DNA from: Mycobacterium terramassiliense
Lineage (GTDB): Bacteria; Actinomycetota; Actinomycetes; Mycobacteriales; Mycobacteriaceae
Reading direction: 5' to 3'
Length of the DNA stretch: 64,000 bases
NCBI RefSeq assembly: GCF_900157385.1
Contig: NZ_LT717701.1
Span: 310,001 to 374,000 of the forward strand
In this document: positions 25,501 to 33,466 of the stretch, piece by piece
How positions within the stretch are numbered: position 1 is the first letter of the stretch
Layout of the letters: the number at the start of each line of letters is the position of its first letter
Program-made: the position numbers and the translations under genes
Notes under the pieces: generated by a model
What the model was told of the DNA's origin: nothing
Databases searched by the model: none
What the model saw: only the letters and a program-made list of their open reading frames with translations

Positions 25501-25664
25501 CCCGGCCGCAGCCGTTCCAGCACGTCGGCGATGGCGTCCTTGCTCAACAGCATTCCGCCCAGCACCGACTGCTCCGCGGCGAGATCCTGCGGGGGCTGCC
25601 GACCGAACTCCTCGCTCGGCGGCGACGAATCCATGCCAGACGTCACGTCATCGACGACCGCCAC
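22581..25664 (-). CDS. dnaB: Replicative DNA helicase DnaB with two inteins
   Basis: 1027 residues as encoded, 458 after splicing, the normal DnaB size. It unwinds DNA at the replication fork as a ring hexamer. The primase/DnaC-binding N-domain runs to about residue 180 (QSVLGGMLLSKDAIADVLER). The P-loop AARPGVGK-S is split after Lys232 by intein 1; residues 378-544 then carry the SLEMSKSEIVMRLL, IVIDYMQLM and AISQLNRGPEQR helicase motifs, and intein 2 follows DLRESG. The last 59 residues (SLEQDADVVILLHRP) complete the fold. Start is GTG. Both inteins must splice before the helicase can bind ATP. Confidence 0.97.
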   Translation of the reverse strand: MAVVDDVTSGMDSSPPSEEFGRQPPQDLAAEQSVLGGMLLSKDAIADVLERLRPGDFYRPAHQNIYDAILDLYGRGEPADAVTVAAELDRRSLLRRIGGAPYLHTLISTVPTAANAGYYAGIVAEKALLRRLVEAGTRVVQYGYAGAEGADVAEIVDRAQAEIYDVADRRLSEDFVPLEDLLQPTMDEIDAIASSGGVSRGVPTGFTELDEVTNGLHPGQMIIVAARPGVGKALALNTPLPTPAGWTTMGDVAVGDELLDADGVPTRVVAATEVMLGHPCYEIEFSDGTVIVADAQHQWPTTRGIRTSSRLRRGWDTIAAAGSAMRSAERGITTALLAPVLQVESVRRVDSVPVRCVEVDNAARLYLAGPGMVPTHNSTLGLDFMRSCSIKNRLASVIFSLEMSKSEIVMRLLSAEAKIKLADMRSGRMSDDDWTRLARRMSEISEAPLYIDDSPNLTMMEIRAKARRLRQKADLRLIVIDYMQLMTSGKKHESRQVEVSEFSRHLKLLAKELEVPVVAISQLNRGPEQRTDKKPMLADLRESGCLTAATRILRADSGAEVTFGELMRTGERPLVWSLDERLRMVARPMTNVFPSGRKEVFRLRLASGREVEATGNHPFRKLDGWTPLEQLEVGDRIAAPRRVPEPVDTQRMDESEVILLAHMIGDGSCVKRQPIRYASVDEANLVEVTVSAAHFGVTAVRDEYPAARVTTLRLPSPDRLARGRRNPIAAWLDGLGLFGKRSYEKFVPEAVFRAPNDQVALFLRHLWATDGSVRWDAKVGLGRIYYASTSRRLIDDVAQLLLRLGVQSRVTQVRKANYRACWHLWIDRAGNQTAFLTKIGVHGARGKSAEYVLQQLQSRIRRPGADTVPVEVWGKVREVVARKTFSGGELRVAMKTQFCDSRLRHPPGRSLLHRLAATLDDTEIHALATSDVFWDRIVEITSMGEQDVYDGTVSGTHNFVANGINLHNSLEQDADVVILLHRPDAFERDDPRGGEADFILAKHRNGPTKTVTVAHQLHLSRFANMAR
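22761..24032 (-). other. DnaB intein 2 (splicing domains plus LAGLIDADG endonuclease)
   Basis: 424 residues, from C545 (CLTAATRILRAD) to the terminal HN before Ser969 of the extein. Block B is EATGNHPFRKLDGW. The two DOD homing-endonuclease motifs are LLAHMIGDGS and LRHLWATDGS, and the C-terminal blocks are QDVYDGTVSGTHNFVANGI. All parts of a full, mobile-type intein are present. It lies at the RESG/S site used by intein insertions in other mycobacterial DnaB proteins. Its C-terminal end is notably AT-richer than the surrounding extein. Confidence 0.95.
24534..24968 (-). other. DnaB intein 1 (mini-intein, Ala1, class 3 type) in the P-loop
   Basis: 145 residues, from Ala233 (ALALNTPLPTPAGW) to HN377 before Ser378. 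The usual Cys1 or Ser1 nucleophile is absent. The non-contiguous class 3 set is present: W in AQHQWPTT (block B), C in PVRCVEV (block F) and T in VPTHN (block G). No endonuclease domain is present, so it is a mini-intein. It separates Lys from Ser of the Walker A motif, so the helicase cannot bind ATP until it is removed. Confidence 0.93.
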
Positions 25665-25880
25665 GGACTCCCACCTCCCCTAGCACGAGTACCCGAACAT
25701 ACATTCGATAGCCGACATTCCGAGCTTAAGCCAAGGCGCCGACACCTGACGACCACATGCCACCGTTGTCGGACCGCGCCGGGACGACGGTAAACGTTGC
25801 TGGCCAGTACTTAAAGGGGCGGCTGTTCATAACGCTGTGCATCGTGTGTGCATATCCTTCGACACCTGTGTTGAGCGGGG

Positions 25881-25965
25881 TGTGGAGAACCTGTGGATTA
25901 ATTCGTGGCGCTGTGACATCTCTGCTGATAAGGGTCGTACAACTCGCCCCGTTTCGTGTGGACAA
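25881..25965 (-). promoter_or_regulatory. Cluster of three DnaA-box-like sequences upstream of dnaB
   Basis: TGTGGACAA at 25957-25965 is a perfect reverse form of the mycobacterial DnaA box TTGTCCACA. TGTGGATTA (25892-25900) and TGTGGAGAA (25881-25889) each differ by one base. They lie 217-301 bases ahead of the dnaB start. DnaA binding here could couple dnaB expression to initiation, but single boxes are frequent by chance. Confidence 0.45.
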
Positions 25966-26147
25966 GAATCTCTACGGCGTGTCGGCGCAGGTTACTGCGT
26001 CGGGCGTGTTGGCTTTCGGCCATATTTTCGCCGCGTTACGAGGTGGTTAATGGCCACCCTGGGCCGGGGCGTGGAAATAGTTCGCCAGCCGAGGTGCCCG
26101 GACTGACTTTGAAGTCAGGAGGAAGCGCGGGTCACGCGCGCGAAACC

Positions 26148-26176
26148 GGGCGGCGGCCGCACTGCGGCCGCCGCCT
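26148..26176 (-). terminator. Strong GC-rich hairpin after rplI
   Basis: A perfect 13-bp stem, GGCGGCGGCCGCA with TGCGGCCGCCGCC around one base, starting 23 bases past the rplI stop. There is no U-tract, as usual for mycobacterial terminators. It closes the rpsF-ssb-rpsR-rplI operon. Confidence 0.7.
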
Positions 26177-26198
26177 CAAGAGAGCAAACGCTACTTAG

Positions 26199-26657
26199 TT
26201 AGCTGTCCGCGACGACGTCAACGGAAACCTCGACGTCGACCTCCGGGTGCAGGTGCACCGACACGCGATGCTGGCCGAGGGCCTTGATGTGGGACTTGGG
26301 CAACCGGACGGTCCGCTTGTCGAGGTTGGGCCCGCCGGCCTTTTTGATGGCCGTCACGATGTCGCCGGCGGTCACCGAGCCGAACAGCTTGCCGGAGTCG
26401 CCGGCAGCCTTCACGGGCAGCGCAACCGGACCCAGCGCGTCGATCGCCGACTTGATCTCGTTGGCGTGCTCGAGGTCGCGCACCATCTTGGTCTCGCGGG
26501 CCCGCCGGATCTCGTCCGCCTGCTTCTGCGCGCCGCGGGAGGCGAGGATCGCCAGGCCGCGCGGCAGCAGGAAGTTGCGGCCGTACCCGTCCTTCACTTC
26601 GACCGCGTCGCCGACCGTCCCGAGGTGGTCGACGTCGGCCGTCAGAATCAGCTTCAT
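26199..26657 (-). CDS. rplI: 50S ribosomal protein L9
   Basis: 152 residues, the usual size. The N-terminus [20 protein letters not shown], the [13 protein letters not shown] motif (about 24-36) and the long connecting helix are intact, and the C-terminal domain ends [21 protein letters not shown]9 binds 23S rRNA and helps reading-frame fidelity. It is the last gene of the rpsF-ssb-rpsR-rplI operon, 30 bases after rpsR. Confidence 0.98.
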   Translation of the reverse strand: MKLILTADVDHLGTVGDAVEVKDGYGRNFLLPRGLAILASRGAQKQADEIRRARETKMVRDLEHANEIKSAIDALGPVALPVKAAGDSGKLFGSVTAGDIVTAIKKAGGPNLDKRTVRLPKSHIKALGQHRVSVHLHPEVDVEVSVDVVADS

Positions 26658-26687
26658 CGTTGGTACTTTCCGTTGGTCGTTCGGCGG

Positions 26688-26942
26688 CTAACGCGCCGAA
26701 GAGGTGAAGGGCAGCAGGGCCACCTCGCGGGCGTTCTTCACCGCGGTCGCGATGTCACGCTGGTGCTGCACGCAGTTGCCGGTGACACGACGCGCCCGGA
26801 TCTTGCCGCGCTCACTGATGTAAGTGCGCAGCAACGCGGTGTCCTTGTAGTCGATGGATTGCTCTTTTTTCGCGCAGAAGACGCACTTGCGCGCCTTGAC
26901 CGGCTTTTCGGGAGCCGGGCGCCGCTTGTTGGACTTGGCCAT
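26688..26942 (-). CDS. rpsR: 30S ribosomal protein S18, Cys-containing form
   Basis: 84 residues. S18 pairs with S6 on the small subunit platform. C20-x2-C23 (KCVFCAKK) and C57-x2-H60 (NCVQHQRD) are present, so this is the zinc-binding (C+) form used in zinc-replete cells; the zinc-independent paralogue would be elsewhere. [18 protein letters not shown] matches the family. Located between ssb and rplI in the conserved operon. Confidence 0.97.
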   Translation of the reverse strand: MAKSNKRRPAPEKPVKARKCVFCAKKEQSIDYKDTALLRTYISERGKIRARRVTGNCVQHQRDIATAVKNAREVALLPFTSSAR

Positions 26943-26984
26943 GTCTGTCTTTCTTTCCGTTTACTACTGGTCTGAAGTTTGGGG

Positions 26985-27503
26985 TTAGAAGGGGGGCTCG
27001 TCGTCGCCGCCACCGAATGACCCCGATGCCGGGGCGCTACCCCACGGGTCATCGCCGGACGCGGCGGCCGGTTGCGCCGGGGCCGGCGCCGGGCGAGAGC
27101 CCCCGCCGCCGCCGAAGCCGCCGCCCCCGCCGCCGCTGCGGCTGGCCTTGTTGACCTTGGCGGTGGCGTACCGAAGCGAGGGGCCGATCTCGTCGACCTC
27201 GACCTCGACGACGGTGCGCTTTTCGCCCTCACGCGTCTCGAAGGAACGCTGCTTGAGCCGACCGGTGACGATCACCCGAGCACCGCGAGTGAGGCTTTCC
27301 GCGACGTTCTCGGCGGCCTCCCGCCAGATGTTGCAGCGCAGGAAGAGGGCCTCGCCGTCCTTCCATTCCCCGCTCTGCCGGTCGTAGATCCGCGGCGTCG
27401 ACGCCACGGTGAAGTTCGCCACGGCAGCACCCGAGGGAGTGAACCGCAGTTCGGGGTCCGCAGTCAGGTTGCCGACAACGGTGATAGTGGTGTCACCAGC
27501 CAC
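26985..27503 (-). CDS. ssb: Single-stranded DNA-binding protein
   Basis: 172 residues from GTG ([20 protein letters not shown]), preferred over an upstream start because it gives the known mycobacterial N-terminus. The OB fold continues through [20 protein letters not shown] and [21 protein letters not shown] Gly-rich tail (residues about 120-160) leads to the acidic tip GGGDDEPPF that binds partner proteins such as RecO and the replicase. Second gene of the rpsF-ssb-rpsR-rplI operon. Confidence 0.98.
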   Translation of the reverse strand: MAGDTTITVVGNLTADPELRFTPSGAAVANFTVASTPRIYDRQSGEWKDGEALFLRCNIWREAAENVAESLTRGARVIVTGRLKQRSFETREGEKRTVVEVEVDEIGPSLRYATAKVNKASRSGGGGGGFGGGGGSRPAPAPAQPAAASGDDPWGSAPASGSFGGGDDEPPF

Positions 27504-27601
27504 AATTTCCTCCTCGGTCCGCCATCTCGGGGTGCAGCGCACGCGCGATCGTCATGAGCGTAGTCTCGCCGAGCCTACGCAGCGCCGACGACAATCGGCA
27601 C

Positions 27602-27892
27602 TCAGTGCTTGTCGGTGCGCATCACCTTGGTGCGCAGCACCGACTCGTTGAGGCTCAGCTGCCGGTCGAGCTCGGATACCGTCGCCGGCTCGGCCTTCAG
27701 GTCGACGACGACGTAGATGCCCTCGGCGTGCTTGGCGATCTCGTAGGCCAACCGGCGTTTCCCCCAGATGTCGACCTTGTCGACGCTTCCGCCGTCCTTG
27801 CGGACGACGTTGAGGAACGTCTCCAAGGACGGAGCAACGGTGCGTTCGTCGAGCGTGGGGTCAAGAATGACCATGATTTCGTATGGACGCAT
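27602..27892 (-). CDS. rpsF: 30S ribosomal protein S6
   Basis: 96 residues, [20 protein letters not shown] to [18 protein letters not shown]. Binds 16S rRNA together with S18. First gene of the operon; ssb starts 98 bases downstream. The gap of 117 bases to the upstream DJ-1/PfpI gene holds its promoter. The acidic tail of E. coli S6 is absent, as in other mycobacteria. Confidence 0.98.
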   Translation of the reverse strand: MRPYEIMVILDPTLDERTVAPSLETFLNVVRKDGGSVDKVDIWGKRRLAYEIAKHAEGIYVVVDLKAEPATVSELDRQLSLNESVLRTKVMRTDKH

Positions 27893-28009
27893 GGAAACCT
27901 CACCACCTCCTCTGGTCTCAAGCGGCCACGGTCGGTCCGTGGCAGGAGGGTCGCCTGCGTCGGCAACCGCCCCAGGGTACCGGACGCGGGGCCGGCCCAG
28001 GAAATCCGC

Positions 28010-28660
28010 TTACCGGCGGGCTCTGAGGTACTCGTTCGCCCTTGCCACGGTGGCGTGGTCGGCCTTGCCGAGCGCGCCGGCGTCGAACGGCGGCTGCGGG
28101 TCGTATTCGATAAGCAGCTGGGCGGCCTGCGCGGCCTCGCGGTCGACCAGGAGCTCGACCAGTCGCAGGGCCATGTCGATGCCACTGGACACACCCGCGG
28201 CGGTGATGAGGCGCTGGGGTAAGTGCTCGACGACGCGCGTCGGGACGTAGCGCGCGCCCAACTCGTTGAGCAGGTCCGCGGCCCGCCAGTGGGTCGTCGC
28301 GGTGAGCCCGTCGAGCAGGCCGGCGGCGGCCAGCAACAGCGCGCCGGTGCACACCGAGGTGGTGAACGTGGTGTTGGGGTGCACCGATTGCAGCCACCCG
28401 CGGATGGCCTCTCCCGTCGCGTCGCGGATCAGCTTGCGGGTTCCGATGCCGCCGGGAACCACCACCACGTCGGGGGCCCCGATCTCGTCGAAGGTGGCGT
28501 CGCAGGCGAGGCCGAGCCTGCCGTTCTCGGTGCGCACCTCCCCTCGGCGGTGCCCCACGAACACGACGTCGATCGACGGAATCTGTTGCAGCACTTCGTA
28601 GGGGCCCACGGCGTCGAGCGCCGTGAACCGATCGAACAGCGGGATCGCGACGAGGGTCAT
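28010..28660 (-). CDS. DJ-1/PfpI family protein (isonitrile-hydratase-like)
   Basis: 216 residues from ATG MTLVAIPLFDRFTALDAVGP. The nucleophile elbow is SVCTGALLLAAAG, with Cys at about residue 110, and the THWRAADLLNELGA and ITAAGVSSGIDMALRLVE blocks follow. This order is that of the isonitrile hydratase/transcriptional-regulator-like subgroup of DJ-1/PfpI proteins. No AraC-type DNA-binding domain is fused. The start overlaps the stop of the GT87 gene (ATGA), so it is coupled to ponA1-GT87. Substrate unknown. Confidence 0.85.
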   Translation of the reverse strand: MTLVAIPLFDRFTALDAVGPYEVLQQIPSIDVVFVGHRRGEVRTENGRLGLACDATFDEIGAPDVVVVPGGIGTRKLIRDATGEAIRGWLQSVHPNTTFTTSVCTGALLLAAAGLLDGLTATTHWRAADLLNELGARYVPTRVVEHLPQRLITAAGVSSGIDMALRLVELLVDREAAQAAQLLIEYDPQPPFDAGALGKADHATVARANEYLRARR

Positions 28661-30306
28661 GGTTGCCGCACCGCCGCCGCTTCGCTGTCGGTTTCGGGCG
28701 CCGGCACGTCCGCGCGCCGCAGCCCGGGTGGCCGGAGCCGCTCCGGCAACCAACCGGGCGGCGCGTCGGAGGCGCGGTCGAACGGGCCGCCCGCCGGATC
28801 GTCCACGCGGCCGCCCCAGCGCACCAGGTCCTCCTCGGGCCGATAGATCTGCCGGAGCACCAGCGCACACAGCGCCACCACCGCGGCGTCGCGCAGCATT
28901 ACCGTCGTGGTGAAGACCTGCTCCGGCAGCCCGCGGTTCGGGTTGCCGTACAAGTAATACATCCGCGGCACCCACACCAGTGCGTCAATCGTCATCCAGG
29001 CCAACAGGATTCGGCGATGCGGCAACGCCAGCACGGCGAGCGGCACCAGCCATAGCGAAAACTGGGGGCTCCAGACCTTGTTGGTCAACAGGAAGGCGGC
29101 CACCACCAAAAATGCCAGCTGCGTCAGCCGCGGGCGCCGCGGCGCGGTGAGCGCGACGTATGCGATCGCCACGCAGCACCCGACGAACGTCACCGCGACC
29201 ACCGTGTTCAATACTGTCGGCGGCTGCCAGAAGCCCAGCTTGGGATCGAAACCCCGCCAGCCGGTGAACGATTTCACCACGTTGTACAGCGAGTCGATGT
29301 CGTCGCCGCGTCGGGTGTTGAGCCGGAAGAACTCGGACCAACCGCGCGGGAAGAGCACCAACACGGGAAGATTCACCAACAGCCAGGTCGCCGCGGCCGT
29401 CCCCGCGGTGCGCGCGAGGGCGCGGAGGCGACCGGTACGCACGCCCAGCACCAACATCGGCCCCAAAAACAGCAATGGATACAGCTTGGCGGCGGCGCCC
29501 AATCCGATCAGCACACCGGCGAGCACGGGTTTACGCCGAGCCCAGGCCAGCAGACCGCCCATCGCGAAAGCCGTTGCCAGGGCATCGAAATTGGTGAAAA
29601 TCTGAAAGATCACCAGCGGCGAGGCGGCCACCAGGGCCGCGTCCCAGATGCGCCGGCCCGACAGGCCCGCGGTCGCCCACACGGTGCCCAGCCAGGCCAA
29701 CGCCAACCCGAATGCCGCGACGTTGAAAAACATCACCACCTCGGCGACCACCGGCAGCGGGACGAGCTTGCTCAGCGCGGTGTAGGTCTTGGCCAGCGCC
29801 ATCGACGCGTACTGGTACCCACCGGTCAGCACCGGATATTCCATGTAGCGCACCGCGGGCCGACCGTCGTAGCGGGTCTGGGGAGCGCCGCTGGCGTCGG
29901 TTTCGATCCAACTCGACTTGTACGGAAACTTGCCCTGGCTCAACAACTCCGCGCCGTAGAGGGGCACGGTGTCGGAGTAGCACAACTCGTAGTAGGCGCG
30001 TTGGTTCTCCCAGTTGGCGACGCGTTGATCGCCCGTCCCGGTGCCGGTGCTCTGCAGACATGCCGCCTTGGTCGACCAGCCGAGCGCCAGGAACACCAAC
30101 GCGATCAGGAACATCACCCGCACCGGGGTCATTACCCGGGTTCGGCCGATCAGCGCGTGCCGGCCCACCGGGCCGCCGCCGGCCTCCGCGAGCGCCGCGC
30201 CCAGAAAATCGGTGCGGCTTGGGCAATCGCGGTTGTCGACGCTGCGCAGATCGCCCGCCAACGGCTGCGGTGAGATGGTGGCGCTCTGCTGGCGAGCGCC
30301 GGTCAC
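28657..30306 (-). CDS. GT87-family membrane mannosyltransferase-like protein
   Basis: 549 residues from GTG. About ten membrane segments after a cytoplasmic N-terminus, with the pattern of DUF2029/GT-C glycosyltransferases that use polyprenyl-phosphate sugars: LGWSTKAACLQSTGTGTGDQ, YSDTVPLYGAELLSQGKFPY, MEYPVLTG and RRGDDIDSLYNVVKSFTGW. The conserved acidic residue of the first periplasmic loop lies in the VPLYGAEL region. The gene order next to ponA1 matches Rv0051 of M. tuberculosis. The GTG overlaps the ponA1 stop. Likely acts in wall glycan assembly; acceptor unknown. Confidence 0.88.
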   Translation of the reverse strand: MTGARQQSATISPQPLAGDLRSVDNRDCPSRTDFLGAALAEAGGGPVGRHALIGRTRVMTPVRVMFLIALVFLALGWSTKAACLQSTGTGTGDQRVANWENQRAYYELCYSDTVPLYGAELLSQGKFPYKSSWIETDASGAPQTRYDGRPAVRYMEYPVLTGGYQYASMALAKTYTALSKLVPLPVVAEVVMFFNVAAFGLALAWLGTVWATAGLSGRRIWDAALVAASPLVIFQIFTNFDALATAFAMGGLLAWARRKPVLAGVLIGLGAAAKLYPLLFLGPMLVLGVRTGRLRALARTAGTAAATWLLVNLPVLVLFPRGWSEFFRLNTRRGDDIDSLYNVVKSFTGWRGFDPKLGFWQPPTVLNTVVAVTFVGCCVAIAYVALTAPRRPRLTQLAFLVVAAFLLTNKVWSPQFSLWLVPLAVLALPHRRILLAWMTIDALVWVPRMYYLYGNPNRGLPEQVFTTTVMLRDAAVVALCALVLRQIYRPEEDLVRWGGRVDDPAGGPFDRASDAPPGWLPERLRPPGLRRADVPAPETDSEAAAVRQP

Positions 30307-32927
30307 GGCGGCGGCGGGGGCGCTTGCGGGCCGCCCGGTGGGACGCCGGGGGATTGCGGCCCGCCCGGCTGTTCGCCGCCCGGCGCATTGCCGCCGGGCG
30401 GCGGCGGCGGCGCGTTGGTGATCGTCGTCGGCGGACCGACCGGGATGGTGATGCCCGGCGCCACCTCGATCGTGGGCTGTATAACGGTCACCTGTGGCGG
30501 CGCGGCCGGCGGGGGCGGCGCCGCGGGCACGCCCGCGTACCCACCGATCTCGCTCGGCTTGGGGAAGCTCTCGTTGGAGCTGCCCTTCAGGGCGCCGTCC
30601 ATGGTCGACTTCCAAATGTCCGATGGCAGCCCCGAACCGTAAACCTCTGCGCCCGAGGCGGTTACGAGCGGCACATTGTCTTGGACAGTGCCCACCCACA
30701 CCGCTGTCGACAGCGACGGCGTGTATCCGACCATCCAGGCGTCCTTGTTGGCCTGGGTGTCGCCCAACTGCACCGTCCCCGTTTTGGCCGCCGACGGACG
30801 CCCGCCTGCCAGGCTGTGGCCGCGCGAGTACGCGGCGATCGGCTGCATCGCCGCGGTGACGTTGTCCGCGACGCCCTTGTCGATGCGGTTCTCGCCGCTG
30901 TTGTCGGAGTTGCCGGCGTCGAAAAGCACCTGGCCCTCCGCATTGACGACCTTTTGCACGAGATGCGGCCGGTGATAGACGCCGGACGCGGCCAGCGTGG
31001 CATACGCCGAGGCCATGTCGATCGGCCGGGTTTGGTACTGCCCCAGCACAATTCCGTTGTTGGGCGGGCCGCCCTTGCCGTCCTCGGACAGCGTGTGCGC
31101 GACGCCGGGGAAGCTCGTCGCAATCCCGGCCTGGTGCGCGGCATCCGCGACGGCCTGCGGTCCGCCCTTCAGCTTGAGCATCAGCCGGTAGTAGGCGGTG
31201 TTGAGTGAAAGCTTCAGCGCCTCGGCGATATTGCAGGTCCCGCAGTTCTCGCCGTCGACGTTGGTGATCTTGATCCCGTCGACGGTGAGCGGTGAGCTGT
31301 CAACCTGATAGCCCAGGCCGATGCCTTGTTCCAGCGCCGCCACCAAGGCGAACACCTTGAACGACGACCCGGTCTGCAGCCCGGCCTGGGCGAAGTCGAA
31401 ACCGTTGGCGTCGGAGCCGCCGTAGTAGGCACGTATCGCGCCGTTATGCGGATCGATGGAAACAACGGCGGACCGCATGTCGGGGTCCTGCCCGTCGAGG
31501 TATTTCGATACCGACTTCTCGGTGGCCTGCTGGGCCTTCGGGTCGATCGTCGTGGTGACCTGCAGACCTTGGGTGTTCAGCGTCTGCTCATCGATGTTGA
31601 AGAGCTCCATCAGCTCTTTGGCCACCTGCCGCTCGATCAGCCCGTTGGGGCCGGTGGTCTGGTTCTGCGCGCGGGCCTGGTCGGGTGGCAGGGTCACCGG
31701 GAATACTTGCGCCGCACGGTCGCCCGGGGACAGCGCCTTGGTTTCCACCATGCCGTCGAGCACCCAGTTCCACCGCTCCGCGGCCCCCTTCGGGTCGACG
31801 GCCGGGTCCAGCGAGGACGGCCGCCGGATCAGCGCAGCCAGCAGCGCCCCCTCCGAGACGGTGAGCTGCTCGACGGGCTTGTCGAAGTAGGCCTTGGCGG
31901 CGGCCGAGATGCCGTAGGCGCCCCGGCCGAAGTAGATGATGTTCAGATAGGCCTGCAAGACATCGTCTTTGGACCACTCCCCCGCCATCTTGGTGGCGAT
32001 GACCAATTCCTTGGCCTTGCGCATCAGACCGCTGAACCCGTGCTGCGCCGAACCGACGAGCGCGTTCTTCACGTATTGCTGGGTGATCGTCGATCCGCCC
32101 TGCAGGTCACCGCCGCCGAACAGGTCGTTGTTCACCGCACGCGCGAAACCGCTGAACGAGATACCGGGGTTCGAATAGAAGTTGCGGTCCTCCGCGGCGA
32201 TCACCGCTTGGCGCACATGCACGGGCACCTGGCTGATGTTGACGTCAACCCGATTGCCTTCGGGGGGAACGATCTTCGCGATCTGGGAGCCGTCGCTGGC
32301 CAGGATCGTCGACACCTGGTTGGTGCGGATGTTGCCCGGCTTGGGGACGTCGACGATGAAGTACGCCATCGCGAAGGTGACGATCGGCAACAGGACCAGG
32401 GCCGCCAGCGTGAGGTAGGCCGCGCGGCGCACCCACAGCCAGTTGATCTGGTCGACCCAGCTCCAGTCGATTCCCGGCCGGGGAGCTCGGTCACCGGGTC
32501 CGCCGGATCCGGCGGGCGGTTGCGGTGGCGGCGGTGGCGGCCCGTCGGGTGGGCGGCGCCCGAGCATCGGCGCGTCGCGCCGCGCGGACGCAGAAGTCGC
32601 CCGCCCGTCCAGCGCCGCCTTCACCTCGTCGAGCGGGTCGCGCTCCGGCGGCGCCGACGCGGGACTGCCCAGTGCCGCCTTGACCTCCTGGATGGGGTCG
32701 GGCCCGCGGGGCGCGCGGTCATCGACGACGGGCGGCAGGATCGTGGTCAACCGGTCGTCGGGGGGCACCGGGCGGCGGCGGCCCGGCCCTGGTGGCGCGT
32801 CGCGCCTGTCGGGCCCCGGACGGGCGGGATCGCCGGTCCGGTCGGTGCTCGCGTGCTTGCCCACGCGCTCAGTCGCTGATTCGTTCAGGTCACTGGGCGA
32901 CTGGTCGTGGCGCCCTTCGTTACTCAA
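30303..32927 (-). CDS. ponA1: Class A penicillin-binding protein PonA1
   Basis: 874 residues from the TTG chosen here; a GTG 63 bases upstream would overlap the DUF5318 gene further. A Pro/Asp-rich cytoplasmic tail of about 190 residues precedes one membrane segment (LTLAALVLLPIVTFAMAYFI). The glycosyltransferase domain has AAEDRNFYSNPG and GGSTITQQYVKNALVGSAQ. The transpeptidase has GSSFK, SLNTAYY and KTGT, and a Pro-rich tail ends the protein. It polymerises and cross-links peptidoglycan at growing poles. It is followed by GT87 with GTGA overlap. Confidence 0.95.
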   Translation of the reverse strand: MSNEGRHDQSPSDLNESATERVGKHASTDRTGDPARPGPDRRDAPPGPGRRRPVPPDDRLTTILPPVVDDRAPRGPDPIQEVKAALGSPASAPPERDPLDEVKAALDGRATSASARRDAPMLGRRPPDGPPPPPPQPPAGSGGPGDRAPRPGIDWSWVDQINWLWVRRAAYLTLAALVLLPIVTFAMAYFIVDVPKPGNIRTNQVSTILASDGSQIAKIVPPEGNRVDVNISQVPVHVRQAVIAAEDRNFYSNPGISFSGFARAVNNDLFGGGDLQGGSTITQQYVKNALVGSAQHGFSGLMRKAKELVIATKMAGEWSKDDVLQAYLNIIYFGRGAYGISAAAKAYFDKPVEQLTVSEGALLAALIRRPSSLDPAVDPKGAAERWNWVLDGMVETKALSPGDRAAQVFPVTLPPDQARAQNQTTGPNGLIERQVAKELMELFNIDEQTLNTQGLQVTTTIDPKAQQATEKSVSKYLDGQDPDMRSAVVSIDPHNGAIRAYYGGSDANGFDFAQAGLQTGSSFKVFALVAALEQGIGLGYQVDSSPLTVDGIKITNVDGENCGTCNIAEALKLSLNTAYYRLMLKLKGGPQAVADAAHQAGIATSFPGVAHTLSEDGKGGPPNNGIVLGQYQTRPIDMASAYATLAASGVYHRPHLVQKVVNAEGQVLFDAGNSDNSGENRIDKGVADNVTAAMQPIAAYSRGHSLAGGRPSAAKTGTVQLGDTQANKDAWMVGYTPSLSTAVWVGTVQDNVPLVTASGAEVYGSGLPSDIWKSTMDGALKGSSNESFPKPSEIGGYAGVPAAPPPPAAPPQVTVIQPTIEVAPGITIPVGPPTTITNAPPPPPGGNAPGGEQPGGPQSPGVPPGGPQAPPPPP

Positions 32928-33342
32928 TGGCCGTTCGGGCGCCGTTGCGCGCCGTCCGCGTGCGGGTGCCCTTGGGTGGGCGGATCGCACCCATCACGTA
33001 CGACTTCACGAGATGGTTCCAGCTGCAGGTCCGACACACCTCCACCACGTGCACGGAGAACTCCTCGAAGCGGGTCGCCAACATCACCAACTCTTCGGCG
33101 GTGCGAGCCGAGCCCGACACCGCACCCAGGTGGTCACCGAATACCCACGAGACAAGGGTCAGCTGTTCCTTTCGGCAGATCGGGCACATCACCTGGCTCT
33201 GTTTGCCGTGAAACTTCGCGGCGCGCAGCAAATATGGGTTGGCGTCACAGACCTCGGACACACCGGTGCGGCCCGAGTACACCTCGGCAAGCAGGGAACG
33301 CCGCCGAAGCGCGTAGTCCACCACTTGTCGCTGCAGTCGCAC
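32920..33342 (-). CDS. DUF5318 protein (Rv0049-like)
   Basis: 140 residues from GTG (MRLQRQVVDYALRRRSLLAE). The core is SGRTGVSEVCDANPYLLRAA, then VMCPICRKEQLTLVSW with a CxxC, and VVEVCRTCSWNHLVKSY with another, which suggests a zinc-binding fold. It ends in a basic tail. A conserved mycobacterial protein of unknown function, found next to ponA1 in M. tuberculosis. Its stop slightly overlaps the chosen ponA1 start, so the two are probably co-expressed. Confidence 0.85.
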   Translation of the reverse strand: MRLQRQVVDYALRRRSLLAEVYSGRTGVSEVCDANPYLLRAAKFHGKQSQVMCPICRKEQLTLVSWVFGDHLGAVSGSARTAEELVMLATRFEEFSVHVVEVCRTCSWNHLVKSYVMGAIRPPKGTRTRTARNGARTAIE

Positions 33343-33466
33343 GCTGACCAGAGTACGTGGCCGCCCGCCCCACCGACACGCAACCGAGGCTGTTGCCGGC
33401 TCGAGCCGTGGCGATCGACCGTCGCATCCTGTGCCGAACCAGGGCCGCACTTCTACGATCATCGGC

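Larger units (their letters stand above)
25665..26198. other. Non-coding gap upstream of dnaB
   Basis: 534 bases between dnaB and rplI, both read leftward. No convincing gene is seen: short open frames on both strands have composition unlike neighbours and match nothing recognised. M. tuberculosis has an annotated ORF (Rv0057) in the equivalent gap; no clear equivalent was found here. The gap holds the rplI-side terminator (26148-26176), a short stem CTGACTT-TG-AAGTCAG (26103-26118) and the DnaA-box-like cluster (25881-25965). Confidence 0.55.

Noticed and set aside
25837..26106. 89-residue open frame in the gap upstream of dnaB
   Set aside because: Trp and Arg-rich with poor codon bias and no ribosome site; it also overlaps the DnaA-box-like cluster.
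26103..26118. CTGACTT-TG-AAGTCAG as a terminator or operator
   Set aside because: The stem is short and the strong rplI hairpin is beside it; no independent support.
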